A DNA stretch of 64,000 nucleotides from Panagrolaimus kolymaensis (taxonomy: Eukaryota > Nematoda > Chromadorea > Rhabditida > Panagrolaimidae), in contig JAJQJQ010000017.1 in the NCBI GenBank assembly GCA_028622995.1, forward strand, positions 3,100,001 through 3,164,000. Reading direction: 5' to 3'. Of the stretch, positions 47,341-61,553 are shown piece after piece. Within the stretch, counting starts at the first letter, position 1; the number at the start of each line of letters is the position of its first letter. The notes beneath the pieces were generated by a model. It saw only the letters and a list, made by a program, of their open reading frames with translations. It ran no database searches and had not been told where the DNA came from. A program made the position numbers and the translations under genes.

Positions 47341-50300
47341 CTAATCACTGCATGATGGACTTGAAAGGGATGAATAGTCGGCTCCAATACCTCCAGGAGG
47401 CATATAACCACCACCACCCGATGAAACGAATCCATAATCACTTGATGGCATATCACCATATGTTGCATGATTCATCTATAAAAAGTTCATGAATTAATTT
47501 TTACTGTTATTTTAAAACTTAGAATGGGAGAGATATTTGCGCAGCTGTTTCAAATTTTGTTGTAAAACAAAAAGGAGAGAGAGGAAGGAAGGTAAAAAAA
47601 AGAAAAGTTGGAAACAGCTGGCAAAAAAAAAAGAGGAAAAGAAAGGTTTCAAATCATTCTAATTGACTTCGAGAAATTGGCTCAAAGGCGGCCGCTTATT
47701 TGTTTTTCGACATTTCACACCCAATCCATCAATGAAAAAAAACTTACCATCATATAAGGTGGAGGAGCAATTGAGGTCATGTTGTCAGGTGAATGGCCAT
47801 CAGGACCATTGGCATTCCAAATGCCTGGATTTTGTGGATATTGATGAATGTTTAATGGAGTTATATCAAGATTGGGATCAGTTGAAGCGGCTTCAACAAC
47901 TAATGGTCCAATTCCATTTACACGTACGCCATGGAGAGCTTGCTCCTAAAATGAAGATAAATAAGCATACAGGGCGGAAAACTTTTAGATCCAAAAATTA
48001 TTATGTTTTAAACAATCCCTTTCAATGAAAGTAGAGACCTTGCGCGATTTAGGTTGATGAGAATTTTGCATTTCAGGACATTGGAAAATGGACCCAAATG
48101 CGAGTCAAATTACTTTTTGTTTTGAAGGTTGGTTGTAAGGAAGAAAAAAGATAGAAAAATACGCTTTATATAAAGACTTTCGCTCGATTCAGATTACGAC
48201 AACAAACACACAACACGCAATACGTATAGAGAAAAAAATCTCCCTTTTTACTTTCTAAAGAATTTATTGTAAGAAAATAGTGATCGTCTGTCAGCTTTTT
48301 TGCCACGATTTTCCCATGCTCTTGGAAGAAAAGAAGCTTAGGCTGTTTATGTTTTACATCTCTCTTGTATGCATCGTCGTATTTCATTGTTATGGCTTAT
48401 TTTTCTAAGAAATAAAAAAATCTTTCTTCTTCTTTTTTTAATTTTATAATATACCCATTTTGATGCTGCTCATTACTTTATAAAATTACAAGTCGGTTCC
48501 ATCTCTCCTTTGTAGAAAAAAAAGCAGCGCGTTGAAGCGGAACCACCGAATCATCTTAATTAAGTTATTCGGTGCTTTTTTTCTTTTTGAGGCAGTGAAG
48601 GAAAAGTATATATTACGGTAGTATGGAAGTGAAGCGTTGTTGTGGAACCAAGGAGATGCTGCACCAGAAAGAAACGAAAAGAGAAGAAAAAAGATAGATT
48701 AGAAGGCGTTGAAGAAGGAATCTTGTACATTGAAATGAAATTCAATCTCTTAAATAAAAAGTCTATCTATCTCCTATGCATTTTTTTCATTGCCTTTTAA
48801 AAGAGATAAAATAATATAAATTCACAGGAAGCAAAGAAAAAAGAAACGGATTTTTTTCGCGCATATGGCTATGAAACTTTTTTGCTGAGAATAACACAAA
48901 AAAAACTATTGTTTTCTTTTTTTCAATGGCACAACCACTTTTCTTGATTGAGATTGTACTTGGCAAAAAAAAAGGAAGCAAAGAAGCAAGCAAGCATATG
49001 GCATTAAAGTGAGTGTACTTTTTTCCCTCTCGAATTGATGCCAATCAGCTGCAACTTATTTTTTGACCCTCAAGTATTTTTTTTATAAACTATTTTTCAC
49101 ATTGTTTTGTTTAAATATGTCTGTATACAATGTTTCGTCTAAAAAAAGAAGACCTAAATTGTAAAATGTAAATCCTCAAAATTTATCAAAAAGACCGATC
49201 CCTCATCCTCCACGAATGTCAACAGGCATTCGTTTTATTTTTATTGGGCTCTCTAAGGTTTGTTCATCCCATTTTTTGCTGTTCGTTTTTTTGATGCCCG
49301 TAAGAAATGAATGATGAACAAAAGAAACGTCGTATTTTTCAGGTGATTGACTGACAAAGGATTTATGGTTTTTTGCTAGAAAGTTGGATACTATCAAACT
49401 TTTTTATTTTTTAAAAATGACTTATGTTTTGATTTGTGCGATCTTAAAAAACTTAAATAATTTATGGCGCTTCCAACTCAGATCATCCTCCTTTTTTTAA
49501 GTGCATCTTTTTCTCGTTGTTAAGCCGTTAAATGAATAGACGAGGACATCACATCATCACCGCCACGACTGCCAAGAAGAAAGCAAGTAAGCAAAAAAAA
49601 AAAAAACAATTGCAAATACATTTTTTTGTTGCGCAATAAACTAACAAAAAGAAAGAAAAAGATTGACGCTACTCCACACACCAAATCATCTTTTTTTTAT
49701 TCTTTTCAATCTTTTTTGCCTCTCATTTTTTGCTACCGTAAGAATTCATCATCATCGGTTGAATGCATTATTTCGCATTATTTAGAATGATCCAATTAGA
49801 ATCAAAAAAATAAAGAGAGAAAAGAAGAAAAACAATGGAATTTTGAAAGAGATTGTTGTTGCCCCAGGGAATAAAAATTTATGGAAACAAAAAGGGATAT
49901 GGTAAGAACGCACCTTTTCCATAGTTCTTTGAGCTTCTTTCATTGCAGTTTGTCGCTTCTTATCTTTACATCGCTTATTTTGGAACCATACACGAATTAC
50001 ACGAGCACTTAATCCTGTAGATTCAACAAGCTGATCTTTTGTAATTGCATCCGGGCGAGTATTTTGGTGATACATTTGTTTCAAAACTCGAAGTTGACTC
50101 TCGGATAAAACAGTTCTAACTCGAGTTGACTATAAAATCACATAATTTCAAAAGCTTATTTGGAAAGTTAATTTAGTGAGTAAGCTTACGGGTTTATCTT
50201 TTTTACTTTTTTTAATCGATAAAGATCCCAAACTATTATTTGATGAACTTGAAATTGAGCTTCGATTATGATGCCCATTTATGGCCATGGCAGTAACAAA

Positions 50301-53066
50301 TTGTGGTGGCATTAATGGCATACAAAGCGAATTTGGTGTGGAACTTGTTGAAATTATTTCAGGCGATTTGCTACTTTGTGGCGATGAACTTGATTTGAAT
50401 TTTCGAGAAGGAAGTTCTCCTGATTCCCAAACATTATTACTTGAAATATGAATATTGCCGCCGCAAGGAATAGAAATTTCTGGTTTACATTGGGTTGCTG
50501 CGAAACATTCGGGGCGGCAATAAAGCTCATCATCTTTAATTAAAAAATGTTCCCCCGAGCGAAGGGATGAATGGCATGAGGTACAAGAAAAACATTGAAC
50601 ATGAAATATAAGGTTTCTAGCTCTCATAACCATATCATTTTTCTCAAAAATCATTTGACATCGGCAACATTTTTGACGTCCAAATAACCTAAAAAATATA
50701 TTGACTCAAAAACATCAAAGACATCTAAAGAAAAACAAGGATATTATTTTTGTTCAAACATTGTAACAAACTTCCGGTCTTGACTGAACCAAAAATATTT
50801 CACATGCATCGGAAAAACTTTTGGTTTGATTCGCATGTCCCTTTGAAATGATGTTTTTGATGTCCGGAAATTAGTTAGATAATATTGTACTTTTTTTTGT
50901 TGTTTATTATTTTTTTATTCTCGAAGATTTTGGTTTACAATAATCAAGCTTTTAGTTAAGTGACGATGAAGGGGTTCTCTCCCTGGTTAAGTGAAGTTTT
51001 TTTGTCATTAAGTGTCATGGAATTGCGTAAAAACATGGTTGCGTAAATGCCTTTTTTAGAAGAAAAAAATTAAGGTAAAAAACAAGAAAAATCCAACCAA
51101 AAAAGGTATTATTTGGATTTGAAAGATTTTTGTTGTTACAGCCACTTGACTTAATCGGCAAGAAAAGTTAGTCAAGAGTCAATCAGCTTTTTATCAAGAA
51201 TGAAAATCCTTCCAAATCCTTGACTTAACATCAGCTCAGACCTTCATATATTCGATTAAATTTTGAACATGAGAAAAAATAAAAGAAGGTAAAAGTCTTA
51301 ACAACGACAAGAAGAAAAAATAGTTTTTAAAAAAAAGTTTAAATAAGATTTTACCTGAGATAATCATCACGGCAAAAAGTTTGACCATTTCTTACAAAAG
51401 CTGTACAAGTTTCATTGAGTTCAGTTGAGCAATTGCAACACTGAAAAAAAAGGGGAAAATTGATTCATTTATAATTTTTTTGGAAGTCAAATAGTTGGGC
51501 CATAAAAAAAATTATGGAATGATTTCAAGCGCGCAAATATTTCGTTTTTTTTTATTCGAAGATTGGTGTTTCGGGAGAGAGGGCAAAGGTTTTTAAATTA
51601 TTTAGGCCACCAAAATATGCGACAGGTGCCACACGCAAACAGAGAAGGCCATGGTTCTCAAGCTTCATCTCTCTTGTTTCCCTCATCTCTTCAGCTTTTT
51701 TCTCCGCAGGTTCCGGTACGTCAGAAGAAGGAACACGCGAGATATAGCATTAATCGTTGCAGCAAAAAAAAAAAAAATCGGCATTCAAGCGAAAATAAAT
51801 ATTATATTTATTTGACGACAGAACATTTTTGATGTCGCGTTTGTGAAAGTTAACTCTTCCAACTTTCAATGAATGGAATGGCCGAAAAATGAAGAACAAA
51901 ATCATTCATTAAAACTCTTATCAGAGCTGATTAGGCTTCTTTGCAACATAAATGTGCAAACTTTAAACAAAACAAAAATCAAAGCAAAAAACACAAAAAC
52001 TATAAAAGCTTAGGAAAAGTTGTATTTTTGTTTAAAGCAAAAAATACTAAAAAAATTATTCCAAGGCGATATAAAATAGATATATTTTCAATTGCCTATC
52101 GTTATTTACGCATGTAAAGCTTAAGAATTTAACTATTATAGCTTATTGAAGCTTAACTCACTTTTAAACAATTTGGATGGAATTCAAGATTAGGATTTAC
52201 ACGTAAAATAAATGGATCTGTGATTTCTGAAATAAAACAGGAAATGCTAGAAGAAAAAAGAGCAAAGAAATAAAACCATTACGTTTTCCACAAGACGAAC
52301 ATATCGACATTCGTTTACTGGATGGAGCTTGGACTGAAAAAAAAAACAAATCTTTCTTTCTTTTATATTTTATGAAATCATTTTAAAAAATTAAGAATGC
52401 TAAAGAGACAATATTTTTGGCTTCTCGTTTTTTACTTTTAAATTAAAGCAAATCTCTTAAACAAAAAAACGTGAAAAAAAAGGTAGCAGCGTTAAATGTA
52501 TAAAAAAGTTTTTTTGATAAGATAAAATTTAAAATGAAATGATTGTATTGTTTTAAGCCATCAAAAAGAAGTGAAATAATGGGCGGATCCTTTTGACCAC
52601 CGAATGAAAAAGAAAAAGTTTTTGTGATTGAAAATTTATGGCAGCTATGATGTTTTCGTTCTTCAAACAAATAATAAAAAAAATTGCTAGAAATTTTTAG
52701 ATGAGAATGTCATAGTGAAAATCAACGATGTATGACTTCATAAAAAATGAGCTGCTGTTGGCGGCAAACTTAATCACTTTAAAGCGCTCCCAAAGGAAAT
52801 TTTCTTGCTTTCAATAGTAGTTCTTTTTAAAAGGACTTGTTTTAAAAATTTGTGGAAAAGGAAAAAAACATACTCATAGAGTCAGGAGAATGGCATCCAC
52901 TATCATCAACTGATAAGCCCGTATTGGTATTGGATGTTGAGGATTCCGTTGATTGCCAAAATCCTGCAGCTCGTTCATCAAGATTTCCAGGTGATGATGT
53001 AGGGGAATCAGCACTTGGCCGAAAATACGATACTGAAGCAATTTCGGTCGCCAGTTTTGACTTTTG
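47341..53066 (-). CDS. lim-7: Islet-class LIM-homeodomain transcription factor (5' end missing)
   Basis: Transcript-order exons are about 53066-52874 (start uncertain), 52283-52333, 52162-52226, 51355-51440, 50190-50688, 49914-50129, 47748-47945 and 47341-47475. LIM domain 1 runs from [18 protein letters not shown] through [11 protein letters not shown] domain 2 starts at [18 protein letters not shown]. The homeodomain lies in one exon: [17 protein letters not shown], then [17 protein letters not shown], then [17 protein letters not shown], which is the Islet signature. Islet proteins specify neuron and muscle fates; the worm member is lim-7. The first exon listed codes a Ser/Thr-rich N-terminus but an in-frame stop precedes it and no ATG is present, so one or more upstream exons are not located. 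Introns reach 2 kb. Confidence 0.9.
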
Positions 53067-56000
53067 AAGCTTTAGCTGCCTTTAGCCTAAAAACGGAAGC
53101 ATCTTCTTAGGGAAAAGATTACAAGCAAAATAAAAGGAAAAAGAGGGTGGTTAACAACAATAAAAGAACACGGAAAATAAAAAAGGGAAGTTTTTTTTAT
53201 GATTTCTAAGAGTCCTAGGATCAACGTGTTCTGCGGTTTTATTTTCTCACAAGGCAATAATGGTCGTTGAAAAAAAAAAACCAAAAGGAAGAAGAAAAAA
53301 AGAGTAGCAAGCGACTCTTGGTCGGAGCTCCACCCATAACGTCTCCGCCCAAAGCAGCCTTCATCAACACTGCATTGCATGGTTGGTCGCTACTGTAATC
53401 TGAAGGAAAAAATAAAAAGAAATAAAAGAAGAACAACAACGCAGCCATCGAAAGCAGTCGCGGCGGTCGCTGCAATAGTAGCAGCAATGTTAGAAGAGTG
53501 CTGCGCTCGCAAGAATTGAAAACGGCAGCATTTTTTCGTTGTCCAACTATGAAAATACACGAGAAAATTATTGTTGCCGCCACCTCGTTTCTTTTTTTAT
53601 TGCTGCTGCCAGCGGCAACATGAAACCTGAAGAAGTGGAAGAAGAAGCAAAAACACAAAAGAAGCGAAAATACATACAAATTTAGGAAGAAAATTTAAGA
53701 ATGAAAAAAAGATGATTCCATGGTGAAATAAAGAAATTTGGCCAACACAAAAAAGGATGCGCAAGTGTCTAATTCAATTAGCTTCCAAGCAACGCCATAG
53801 GCACTAAAATGGTGTCCAAAGACACATGGAGATTTAATCCAGAATGACATTTCACGTTTTTCTTTCCATTTCTTTCTCTCTTTTTATTCTTTCAGATTGT
53901 TGCAAGAAATTTTTTGGAAGAAGCTGAAAAACTTCCGGCAAAAACCAAAAAATACATGCCCATATTTTTTTAAGGCATCAAAAAAGTACAATCATATTTT
54001 TTACAAAAGAAAAGAAACTGTTATTTCTTTCACCAACTTTGTTGCTGTTAGAAAAAAAACATTTTGCAGACTTTTTTCGATGAAAAAATTGATAGCGGAT
54101 TTGATCAAAGGAAAAATACAAAAGAAGAAGAAAAGTTATAAAGCAAAAATATTTTGAAAATAAAGCGTGTATCAAAAAAAGAAAAACGCTTTTCTTTTTT
54201 CCCATTAAATGCGGCTACAGTATTCCATCGTAGAAACTTTTTTTAACAAACCCATAAAATTTTTAGCGAAGAAGACTCTTTCATTTTATTAGTTAATTAA
54301 GAAAATGGCCTTCAATATTTTATAAAATTATTTTACGCTTCAAAAACTCACGTGTTACCGTAGAAAAATAAAATAAGAAGGGTATAGAAATTTTAGGGAG
54401 AAACAAAATAAAATGTATGTATTTGATGATCGGCTGAAAAATAATAAAAGAGAGAGAGGCACGCGTTCGTTTCGATCCATCCTCGAACAATACCAGCAAA
54501 CAACCGTCTCTTTCTTAATATATGTGAATTACTGCGCCTATTTAGTATGTATAGGTAGCAACAAAGTTAGCGTTTAGACAAATATCAATTTTTTGTTTGT
54601 TAAATAGTTAACAATAGACAATAGGTTTACAACGTTTTGTTATTGGTAAATCCAACAATGAAAACCTTTAGTCAATTTTATGGGGGTTAATAAAGTATAA
54701 CAAAGTGTAAAAATCTCTGCGTTTTAAAGTTTTATTTATTTTTTTAAAACTTTAAAAATATTAAATTGAAAACCCGAGCTCAATTTGTAAAATTCTTCAA
54801 TTCAAAAGCTTAAGCTTCTTCTTTAAAGGGAGTGTCCCAAACGATGAGAAAACCCTTACAGCGGGTGTTCCTAGCCCGAAAGTTTTTCTTCACTGTCTCA
54901 AAGTCTTACAAAGTTTTGCAAAATTTTTTCAAAAGCTTACGAAATTTTCTCAAAATGCTACAAAAAGCTACAAAAATTCGTAGCACTTTGTAAGCTTTTG
55001 AGACAATGAAACTTTCGGGCTAGGAACACCCGTCGTCTCATCGTTTGGGACACTCCCTTTAATTGATTTTTTATTTGTTGCAAGATTTCTGAATTACAAA
55101 GATCATAAAAGCCTGATGAATGTTGATAATTCGCGAAAAAAAAGCGGAAAAATAAAACTTATGTTGAGAAAGTTTTAAGTTCGAGAGAATTTCCAATATT
55201 TCCTTTGTCAAACCTAATTTTACAAACATTTTTCATATTCAAGAAATTTTCACAATTTCAAATTCTTAACACTATCATCAAAAAAGTTTTTTTTGTTTTT
55301 CATTGAGAAGTTCTAATAACCCATTATAATTTCTACAGTATCTTCTCAGATTTAAAATTACTGACAAAAAAATGCGAAACTGCTAAATCCATTAAGAAAT
55401 GTGTGTTATCTGAGACTAAGCTCATCCATTTTCGTATTTTATCATTTTTTACACCTTAATCTTACAAGTTTAATCCATTATTTTCTTTGACCTATTAAGA
55501 TCCCATAATTGCTCTTTTTTCCAATACTTTTAAAGAGTTAATCCACTCGCGCGCATTTTTTTTTCACTCGACCGAATTCAACCTTCTTATTCTATTCATT
55601 CATTAAAGAAAAGAATAACAACTTTGGCAAGGTCCTTTCTTTTTTTTTACCCCGGAAAATGATTTTCTCGTACGATCACGCCTCAAGCCACGTTCCCAGT
55701 CAATTAACAAGTTACTGAAGCGAAATAAAATTCCATCTCATTCAATTGTCTTAAAAATGACCTTTCTCGAAAGGGAGGCACAGCGGGGAAGCAAAAAACC
55801 TGGCGAGAACATGATGACTAATATCCGTGTTAATGCTAATCCAATGAACAAATATTAGGATTTTGCCGCATTTATATGTACATATACAATACAAACACAC
55901 AAACTCAAAAGTCATGTAATCAGAAATCACTCCTTTAAAAAGGGGATTAAAAAATTGCAAAAAATAAAAAAAATAATTTTTGGATTTTAAAGAAAAAGTG

Positions 56001-58576
56001 GGTGAAAAGAATGGATTTACTGTAACTTTTTAGGCAAAACTAAACTTACAAAAATTTTGTAAAAATGACACTTTTCTATCTATGTATTTTGTATTTTTTA
56101 GTCCAAAATTACGCTAAATATAATTGACGTAAATGAATGAGAATGAAATATCGAGGAAAAATATTTTACATACTTCATGACATCATCACTATCCTGCCAT
56201 GAATGATATACAGTTATTTTTATATGAGACTAAAAGTTGCCGGTTTTCTTGGTAATAAAAAGGAGATATCGCAAGTTATGTAAGGAAAAGACTGATTATG
56301 CTTGGAAGGAATTTTAATTATTGTCTTCGATATTATGTACTGTTTTCTTTAATATGGAAACGTCTCCCCATTTTAAACCAAATTTTATCTTTACCATTTT
56401 TTATAAACCTAAGATCGTTATCTTTGATTAAATCTATGACGAAAGGACAAGGTTCAAATGTTTATTGGCTTATAAAAATTATATTTTCTAAGCTTAAATC
56501 TTATCACAAAATTCTTTAAAAGGATGAAAGAATTTATCTGATAAAGGATACTATATATTTTATCAATGGCTTTTGCAATGTTGTTTTTGTTTTTTATTTG
56601 AACTCATATTTTTTTGCTTCGAGTTTTATCCTTGAAAGAATAAGCGGTAAAGCTGCTTTACATATTTTTGTTAGGCACTAAAATATCTTTAAAAAAAGAA
56701 TAAAGCATGTTTTTTTCTCTTTCTTTTTTTTTTTTTTGCAAAAATAATAGCAGCGCATTTTGTTTTTGTTTACAGTACTACAAAAAAAGTAATTATTGTG
56801 TAAAAACTCTGTGTACAAATGATTAAACGTTAAATGATTTTTTTAAAAGTAGGATAAGAGTTTAAAGATTAATCTTTGTCACAATTATTAATTAAGTAAT
56901 TGATTTTAAATAACAAAACAGCTTTATTAAAATGTTAAATTTGTGGGAATTATGAGATTTTCGGTGGAAAAAAAATTATTTTGGATATAATTTTTATTAA
57001 TTTTTATTTTCCAATAAAGCATGTTGGCGAAAAAATTACAGCTTTTTTGGCTATTGAAACATAAATGGTGCGATTGTGTTTGAATCTGAAAGAGCTGCTT
57101 CAAAGTGGGACACAATTATAAAAAAGAAGCGATTTTATTATAATAATAAACTGTATAACCAACCGATAACAATGAAACTACTATTTTTTCCTTCTTTGTT
57201 TTTTTTGTTGTATTGTATAGTTTTTTTACACCACTTTTGAAATGTTAAATAAATGCATGGATTAAAAAAATTCATCAGCATCAAAAGAAATTATTTTCAG
57301 GCCACAATCGCTTTCACCAAAAGGCGAAAAAGAAAAACTTCAGCTAATAAGCCTATAAAAAACGCTACAAAATTTTTGTTAAAAAATCTCTTAGATTAAG
57401 TAATACAAAATCAATCCATCCATGTGCGATGAAAAATGGATAAAGAGATAACAAATTTAATTAAATCAAAAGACAGAATTAGTGCAGTTCCAATTTCAAA
57501 ATTTATCGTATTTTTTTCTTCATTAAATCAAAAAATCCGTCGTCCTCTTTTTCAATTTTTAAGCGCTTTTTTGTTTTTACATTTTTTATCCATCCAAATC
57601 CTTGCTTCTTTTTTTCGAAATAACAACATTCGCAATCTAACACAAATGACTGTAAAATGGAAAAAGAAAAGTGGTCTTATTGCAGCTATGTGTAAATATG
57701 ACATAAAGTCGCAGGGGATTATTACTTAATGTAACTTAACTCATACAACGCAGCTTACTTTTCTCAAGTTAATACCGTATAAAATAACTATTTTTAACCG
57801 TGTCTTTGTGATTTATTTATTATTTACAGAAAATAAAAAATACAAAATTTACAGACCAATATTTTTTTTTACCAAAAATAAAACAACATTCTTGAAGTCA
57901 TTATTTTTAAAGCCTGCTTTCGTAATGCATAATAAAAACCACAAAAAAATATGGATGATTTAGAAGCAATTCAGGGATTGTTTTTTTATCCTAAAAATAA
58001 AGCATATTCCATGAACTCAAATTTGGTTAAGCATACTGGAATTTTTTATACAGTCACAAACTGAATAAAAAAATAGCTATCACTGCTTTCTAACTTCTGT
58101 TGTACTGTAACGTTCTAATCAAATTATAAAATATTTTTTTTAGATATTAAAAGAAAATTTAAGCATAAACTGATGGCAATTAAAAAACGCTAAAAAAAGA
58201 TTAACATATTTGCTAAGTTAAAAATTTATATAATGGTAAATAAAATTTACAACTGCTACTCAACATTATAACTGCCGAAAGTTTAAACATTGTTGTTTTA
58301 CTCGATATCTAAATCTGTTAAAAACAAATTTTCGTAACTTTTTTTTTACTGTACTTTAATTTAACTTATGACAAGATTAATACGACACTCAACAAATGAA
58401 TACTTATAATTTACTTCTTCTCAAACATTAGTAACACATCCATATAAAACAGTTAATTTTTTATTTCATTTAAGCAAAAAAGTAAGTGAATACATAAAAA
58501 CGAATAAAGAATGTTCAAAAATAATTTAAAATTTGCAATACAATTTATTTATGCTAGTTCAAAGCATTACAGTCAG
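53067..58576. other. 5.5-kb region without a supported gene
   Basis: It lies upstream of lim-7 and downstream of NUDT2. It has only short frames in AT-rich DNA, including one at 57436-57729 that I do not trust. A palindromic MITE is at 54823-55062. The part 53270-53640 is less AT-rich with several GGC/GCC groups. The region probably contains the lim-7 promoter, distal enhancers and the missing first exon. Confidence 0.4.
54823..55062. mobile_element. Palindromic TTAA MITE, copy 3
   Basis: A 240-bp element starts TTAAAGGGAGTGTCCCAAAC and ends GTTTGGGACACTCCCTTTAA, a perfect 20-bp terminal inverted repeat including the TTAA. The arms GATGAGA / TCTCATC continue the pairing, and the inner block GGGTGTTCCTAGCCCGAAAG pairs with its reverse complement. 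It is the same family as 17691-18813 and 33920-34171. The loop region is the most diverged part. No coding capacity. Confidence 0.88.
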
Positions 58577-59519
<943 letters not shown>

Positions 59520-61376
59520 ATGGCTGATGCAGATGAACATTCAAAGTTGTACAAAAACGTTGCTAAAGGAGAGGTAAGATTTTTTGTTGTTGTTGATGAA
59601 AATCATTTTGCCTATTTTAGCAAGAAACTTCTCGACGAAGACGAACAGAAGCTGGAATACAGCTTCGCAGAGAAAAGAGGGGAAATGAACTTAATAAAAG
59701 AAGGAACATTGATGATCAAGCTGAATATGAATCAGAAGCATCGGATTTCGATTCAAAACCCCAATTCAAATGTACTATCCCTGAAGCTCGGGAATTGCTT
59801 ACTCATAATCCAAGCAGTGAAACTCTTCGAAATGTCTTTGAATTTCTTCGTAAACTTCTTTCACGCTCTCAACAACCACCGATTGATGAAATTGTCAAAG
59901 AAGGATTAGTTCAAGCTTTGGTTCAAGGTTTAGGTGTTGATGATGGAAAAACGCGAATGGAAGCAGCTTGGGCACTTACAAATGTTGTTTCTGGAACAAG
60001 TCAACATACTCAAGAAGCTGTAAAATGTGGAGCAACTCTCGCCTTTACAAAGTTAGCATATAATCCCGATGAAGCTTTAGCTGAGTAAGTTTTTATTTTT
60101 ATAAAATCAACAACGACATTAAAACAATAATAATATTATTGAATATAATATTTTAAAATAATCTAACTAACAATCATGAGCAAACAAACATCTTCATGAA
60201 CAAGTAACATAAACAATATGAACATATTTTTAGACAATGTTTTTGGGGACTGGCAAATATCATTGGTGATTGCGCTCAACTTCGTGATCATGCTATTGAA
60301 TGTGGCTTCTTTGATTTATTCAATCATTACATTTCCAAACTTGGTACTCTTCGTTTGACTTTTGTCAAAACCATTGCATGGGTATGCTCCAACCTTTGCC
60401 GTCATAAAGAACCTCAACTCAATATGCATGAAATTACAATTATTTTACCGTCACTCAAACTTCTTATTAAGCATAATGTGAGCTTTTTTGTTATTATCGC
60501 AATAATTTTATTATTTTTAGGAAGAAAGTGTACGACAAGATGTTTGTTGGGCATTGTCATATTTAACTGATAGCAATGATGATATTCTTGGGCTCGTTCT
60601 GAAGGCAAATATTCTTCCATCTGTTCGAAAACTTCTCGGATCTAATTCACCGGCTATGATAGCTCCTGCTCTTCGTGTTTTTGGCAACTTTGTTAGCGGA
60701 AACGATGTTATCACTCAATACATTATTGATATGGGAGTTCTCAACAATGAAATTCCTAAAGCATTGAACTGCTCTGCATCTTCTGTTGTTAAGGAAGCTT
60801 GCTGGATGATCTCTAATGTCTTGGCTGGTACTGTCGAACAAATTCAAACGGTTATCGATTCTGGTGTTCTCCCTCGTATGCTTGAAGTTCTTCGTCATGG
60901 TGATTTTAAAATTCAATCTGAAGGGGCATGGGCCATTTCAAATCTTTGCCATTCGGGTGATAAAGAACAAGTCTATCACTTAGCTGAAATTGGCATCTTG
61001 GATTCAATTGTTCCACTTTTAAATATTCGTCATGTTGAGTTTACTGTTAACATCTTATCAGCACTCAAAGGTGTATTCGACGCTGTTGGCATGTTGTAAG
61101 TTACTTTATACTACTTTTGATAATCTCAAGCTTTTTTATTTTAGGCATCCAGAAATCCTAGAACAATTCAAACTTCATTTTGAAGAAATTGGTGGTATCG
61201 ACTTCGTTGAAGATTTACAAAACCATGAAAATCCTCGAATTTATGAACTTTCATATGAAATTATTCAAACTTGGTTCCAAGATGATGAAAACGCTGATCC
61301 CTTAACTCTTCATCAACCTGGTCCTAAAAGTGATTCCTCCGATGTCGTTCCTAGTAAACCTGTTTTCCGCTTCTAA
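59520..61376 (+). CDS. Importin alpha (karyopherin alpha)
   Basis: Exons 59520-59573, 59621-60084, 60234-60477, 60521-61095 and 61145-61376 give 522 residues. The N-terminal importin-beta-binding region is basic (SRRRRTEAGIQLRREKR, then NKRRN). About ten ARM repeats follow, with the NLS-binding pattern W-x-x-x-N: RMEAAWALTNVVSG, QCFWGLANIIGD, KTIAWVCSNLCR, ACWMISNVLAG and GAWAISNLCHSG. The C-terminus keeps the acidic CAS-binding type block and ends PVFRF. It carries classical NLS cargo into the nucleus with importin beta. Worms have three paralogs (ima-1 to -3); I cannot assign which one. Confidence 0.96.
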
Positions 61377-61553
61377 TGTGCCATACTTTCCTGTGTGAAT
61401 TTTTTACCTTTCATGTCATTTTTCCTGTGAACTGTTAAATATTTCCTTATTTGATTTTTTTGTATAAGATTTAAATGAAGCTATTTATTTTATTAATCTT
61501 TATTATTTACACATTTTAAATGAAAGATTACAACTTTAAAAGATTTTTTTGAA

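Noticed and set aside
53087..53679. Two overlapping minus-strand frames upstream of lim-7
   Set aside because: They are Phe/Leu-rich low complexity from T-runs; neither supplies an ATG exon that splices in frame to lim-7.
57436..57729. 97-codon plus-strand frame in the gene desert
   Set aside because: AT-rich composition, no family, no splice or promoter support; could be chance.
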